Shown here piece by piece: positions 5,845 to 7,897 of a stretch of DNA of 7,897 nt. The position numbers and the translations under genes were made by a program. The DNA comes from Pseudomonas sp. (lineage in GTDB: Bacteria > Pseudomonadota > Gammaproteobacteria > Pseudomonadales > Pseudomonadaceae). The stretch lies in assembly GCA_030654635.1 (NCBI GenBank), contig JAURXE010000408.1:1-7897 (forward strand). Reading direction: 5' to 3'. The notes below the pieces were generated by a model. The model did no database searches, was not told the DNA's origin, and saw only the letters and a list, made by a program, of their open reading frames with translations. Within the stretch, counting starts at the first letter, position 1. Each line of letters begins with the position of its first letter.

Positions 5845-7897
5845 CCCGCCAACACCGGCCACAGGCGACCGCGCCTGGCCATTGCTGGCGATTCTGGCCA
5901 GCAGCTTTAGCCTGGTAGCGATTATTCCGGTGCTGGCCATCTGCCTGTTATTCAGCCTGTATTACGAACCTTTGATGCGACGCGACGTGGAGACCAAACA
6001 GCTGAATGCGGCCCAGGCCACGGCGCAGCAAATCGAGTACCACTTCGGTGTGGTTAATCGCGAGCTGGGCTCGCTGGCGCAACTCTTTATCAGCGCGCAA
6101 CAGTTAAGCCAGGGCCAGATCGAGGCACTGCTGGATGCCTATGCCGACTCGTCAAACTTCTACGAGGCCCTGTACCTGACCGATGAATTTGGCCAGATCA
6201 GCGCCACCGGCTTGCCGGCCAGCAAACGCGGCCTGCGACAAAACCTGCAAGGCTTGGATATTTCCGCCCGCGATTTTGTGCTGCAGGCGCACCGCCGCGA
6301 CCAGGTTTCCTGGTCCGACAGCTACCTGTCCACCGTCAGTTCCCGCTTGACCGTGGCCCTGGCACAACCGGTGGGGCGCCGGACCCTGGTCGGCGAGGTG
6401 GCCATCGAGCAACTGCCTGAATTGGCCCGCCAACTCAGTCAAAATGGCCAACTGCAAATTCGTCTGCTCGACCGGCAACACCAACTGGTGGCCAACTCCG
6501 CCAACAGCCAAGGCGGACAGCAACCTAATCTGGGCAACTTGGCGGTGCTGCAACAAAGCCAAGGCAGCTCCAGCCACTTTCAGCTGGACGGCCAAGTTCT
6601 GGTCGGTGTCGCGCTCAAGATCAACGGCCCGGACTGGCAGGTACTGGTCGCCCAACCCGAAGCCCAGGCCTATGCAAACATTGATCTTGCCTGGCAACGC
6701 ATCAGCTTCACCCTGGGCCTGGCCTTGCTGGTCGCGCTGTCAATTGCCGGGTTAGCCAGCTGGTTGCTGGCCAAGAAAATCTCGCTGTTTACCGCCCATG
6801 TCGAGGCCATCGCCCAAGGCCGCTATGACCTGCCGCTGATTCACAGCGGCATCAAAGAGCTGGGCCGCCTGCAAAACAGCTTGCAGCAAATGGTCATGGC
6901 CATTTGCGAGCGTGAGCAGGCCATGCGTGGCAGCGAACGGCACCTGCGCGACAGCGAGGACCGCCTGCTCGCCACCCTGGAAAACACCCCCAATATCGCC
7001 GTGCAATGGTTTGATCGACAGGGCCGGGTACTGCTCTGGAACCACGCCAGCGAAAGCCTGTACTCCATAGATCGGCAAGACGCCCTCGGCAAAACCCTCG
7101 ACCAGCTGATTTTCAGTCCCGAGCAACAGCAACTGTTTCTCGCCAACCTGCGCGAAGCGGCCAACGGCATTGCGCTCGGCCCCTATTTATTGAAGCTGCA
7201 AGGTCTCGACGGGCAGCCCCTGTATTTGCTCACCACCACCTTCAACATTCCGGCACCGGGGGGCGGCAAGCACTTTGTCTGCATGAGCATTGATATCAGC
7301 GAACAGAAAAAAGTCGAACAAGCCTACCGCGAGTTAAACAGCAGCCTCGAACAGCGGGTCAGCCAACGCACCCAGGCCCTGAGCCAGAGTAATCAGGAAC
7401 TCAACAGCGCTCTGGCCAACTTGCAACAAGCCCAGCATGGCCTGGTGCAGAGCGAAAAACTCGCCGCCTTAGGCTCGTTGGTGGCCGGCATTGCCCATGA
7501 ACTGAACACCCCGATTGGCAATAGCGTGATGGCCGCCAGCACGCTGCAAGACCACACCAAGAGCATGCAACGCGCCGTGACTGAGGGTGCCTTGCGTCGC
7601 TCGATGCTCGAACAGTTTGTCGCGGACAGCCAAACCACCTGCGACATCCTCAACCGCAACCTGCGCCGCGCCAGCGAGCTGATCAGCAGTTTCAAACAGG
7701 TAGCAGTCGATCAAACCGGCGCCCAGCGGCGCAACTTTCAGCTCATCGAGGTGGTTAACGAGATCGTCATCACCCTGGGCCCCAGCCTGAAGAAAACCCC
7801 CTTCGTGCTGGAGAGCAATATCGACGACAACCTGTGGCTGGACAGCTACCCCGGCGCCCTCGGGCAGATTCTGGTCAATTTGATTAACAATGCGGTG
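5834..7897 (+). CDS. Membrane sensor histidine kinase, dCache-HAMP-PAS-HisKA, C-terminus beyond window
   Basis: An uninterrupted frame of 688 codons runs to the last base of the window. TM1 spans about 17-42. A large periplasmic region (about 45-285) has a dCache-like signature, WSDSYLSTVSSRLTVALAQPV (160-180). TM2 is about 290-311, a HAMP linker about 312-365, a PAS domain about 377-491 ending MSIDISEQKK, and a coiled coil about 493-545. The H-box is GIAHELNTPIG with phospho-acceptor H555, E556 next to it and T559 at the usual phosphatase position. The frame ends inside the N-box at QILVNLINNAV (678-688), so the ATP lid and any receiver domain are unseen. The ATG at 5834 lies inside the end of the binding-protein gene (ATG/TAG overlap of 11 bp), with only a weak AGGG 11 bases upstream, which suggests translational coupling. 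The ligand and target are unknown; the EAL response regulator upstream is the obvious candidate partner. Confidence 0.93.
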   Translation, partial: MPTSPPTPATGDRAWPLLAILASSFSLVAIIPVLAICLLFSLYYEPLMRRDVETKQLNAAQATAQQIEYHFGVVNRELGSLAQLFISAQQLSQGQIEALLDAYADSSNFYEALYLTDEFGQISATGLPASKRGLRQNLQGLDISARDFVLQAHRRDQVSWSDSYLSTVSSRLTVALAQPVGRRTLVGEVAIEQLPELARQLSQNGQLQIRLLDRQHQLVANSANSQGGQQPNLGNLAVLQQSQGSSSHFQLDGQVLVGVALKINGPDWQVLVAQPEAQAYANIDLAWQRISFTLGLALLVALSIAGLASWLLAKKISLFTAHVEAIAQGRYDLPLIHSGIKELGRLQNSLQQMVMAICEREQAMRGSERHLRDSEDRLLATLENTPNIAVQWFDRQGRVLLWNHASESLYSIDRQDALGKTLDQLIFSPEQQQLFLANLREAANGIALGPYLLKLQGLDGQPLYLLTTTFNIPAPGGGKHFVCMSIDISEQKKVEQAYRELNSSLEQRVSQRTQALSQSNQELNSALANLQQAQHGLVQSEKLAALGSLVAGIAHELNTPIGNSVMAASTLQDHTKSMQRAVTEGALRRSMLEQFVADSQTTCDILNRNLRRASELISSFKQVAVDQTGAQRRNFQLIEVVNEIVITLGPSLKKTPFVLESNIDDNLWLDSYPGALGQILVNLINNAV

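Noticed and set aside
6152..6697. 181-codon minus-strand open frame inside the kinase
   Set aside because: It is antisense to the Cache-domain coding region of the kinase, which has a continuous 688-codon frame with clear motifs; no ribosome site or domain was seen.

Overview
The window looks like chromosomal DNA of a Pseudomonas-type gammaproteobacterium. The evidence is a RadA N-terminus and an MscL that read as close matches to the familiar proteobacterial proteins, a CopD-like membrane protein and a YdcH-like small protein between them, GC-rich codon use, and a GTAGGGT-type dispersed repeat of the kind common in pseudomonads. Species cannot be fixed from sequence reading alone.

Left part (1-2054), housekeeping: the first 106 codons of radA on the minus strand, cut by the window edge; a four-helix CopD-like membrane protein diverging from it (427-861, plus); a non-coding stretch holding a probable 164-bp miniature inverted-repeat element (858-1021) that contains the copD-like stop codon; a strong intrinsic terminator (1086-1114) closing a leftward gene for a YdcH/DUF465-like protein with a Cys-rich tail (1133-1408); a control region unusually dense in short palindromes (1418-1495); and mscL (1601-2005, plus) followed by a hairpin.

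Right part (2055-7897), signalling, all on the plus strand: a response regulator of architecture REC-DUF3369-like-degenerate GGDEF-EAL (2241-4490), predicted to be a c-di-GMP phosphodiesterase controlled by phosphorylation. After a 208-bp gap come a type I periplasmic-binding lipoprotein (4699-5844) and, overlapping its stop by 11 bp, a large membrane sensor histidine kinase (5834 to beyond the right edge; dCache-like sensor, HAMP, PAS, coiled coil, HELNTP H-box, start of the N-box). No transporter permease or ATPase genes lie between the binding protein and the kinase.

The proposed reading is a ligand-sensing module. The lipoprotein would bind a small molecule in the periplasm and, alone or together with the kinase's own Cache domain, set kinase activity. 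The kinase would then phosphorylate the EAL response regulator and so adjust c-di-GMP. The domains, catalytic residues and gene overlap can be seen in the sequence. The partnership, the ligand and the output are inference. No tRNA, rRNA, CRISPR array, complete insertion sequence or known riboswitch was recognised.
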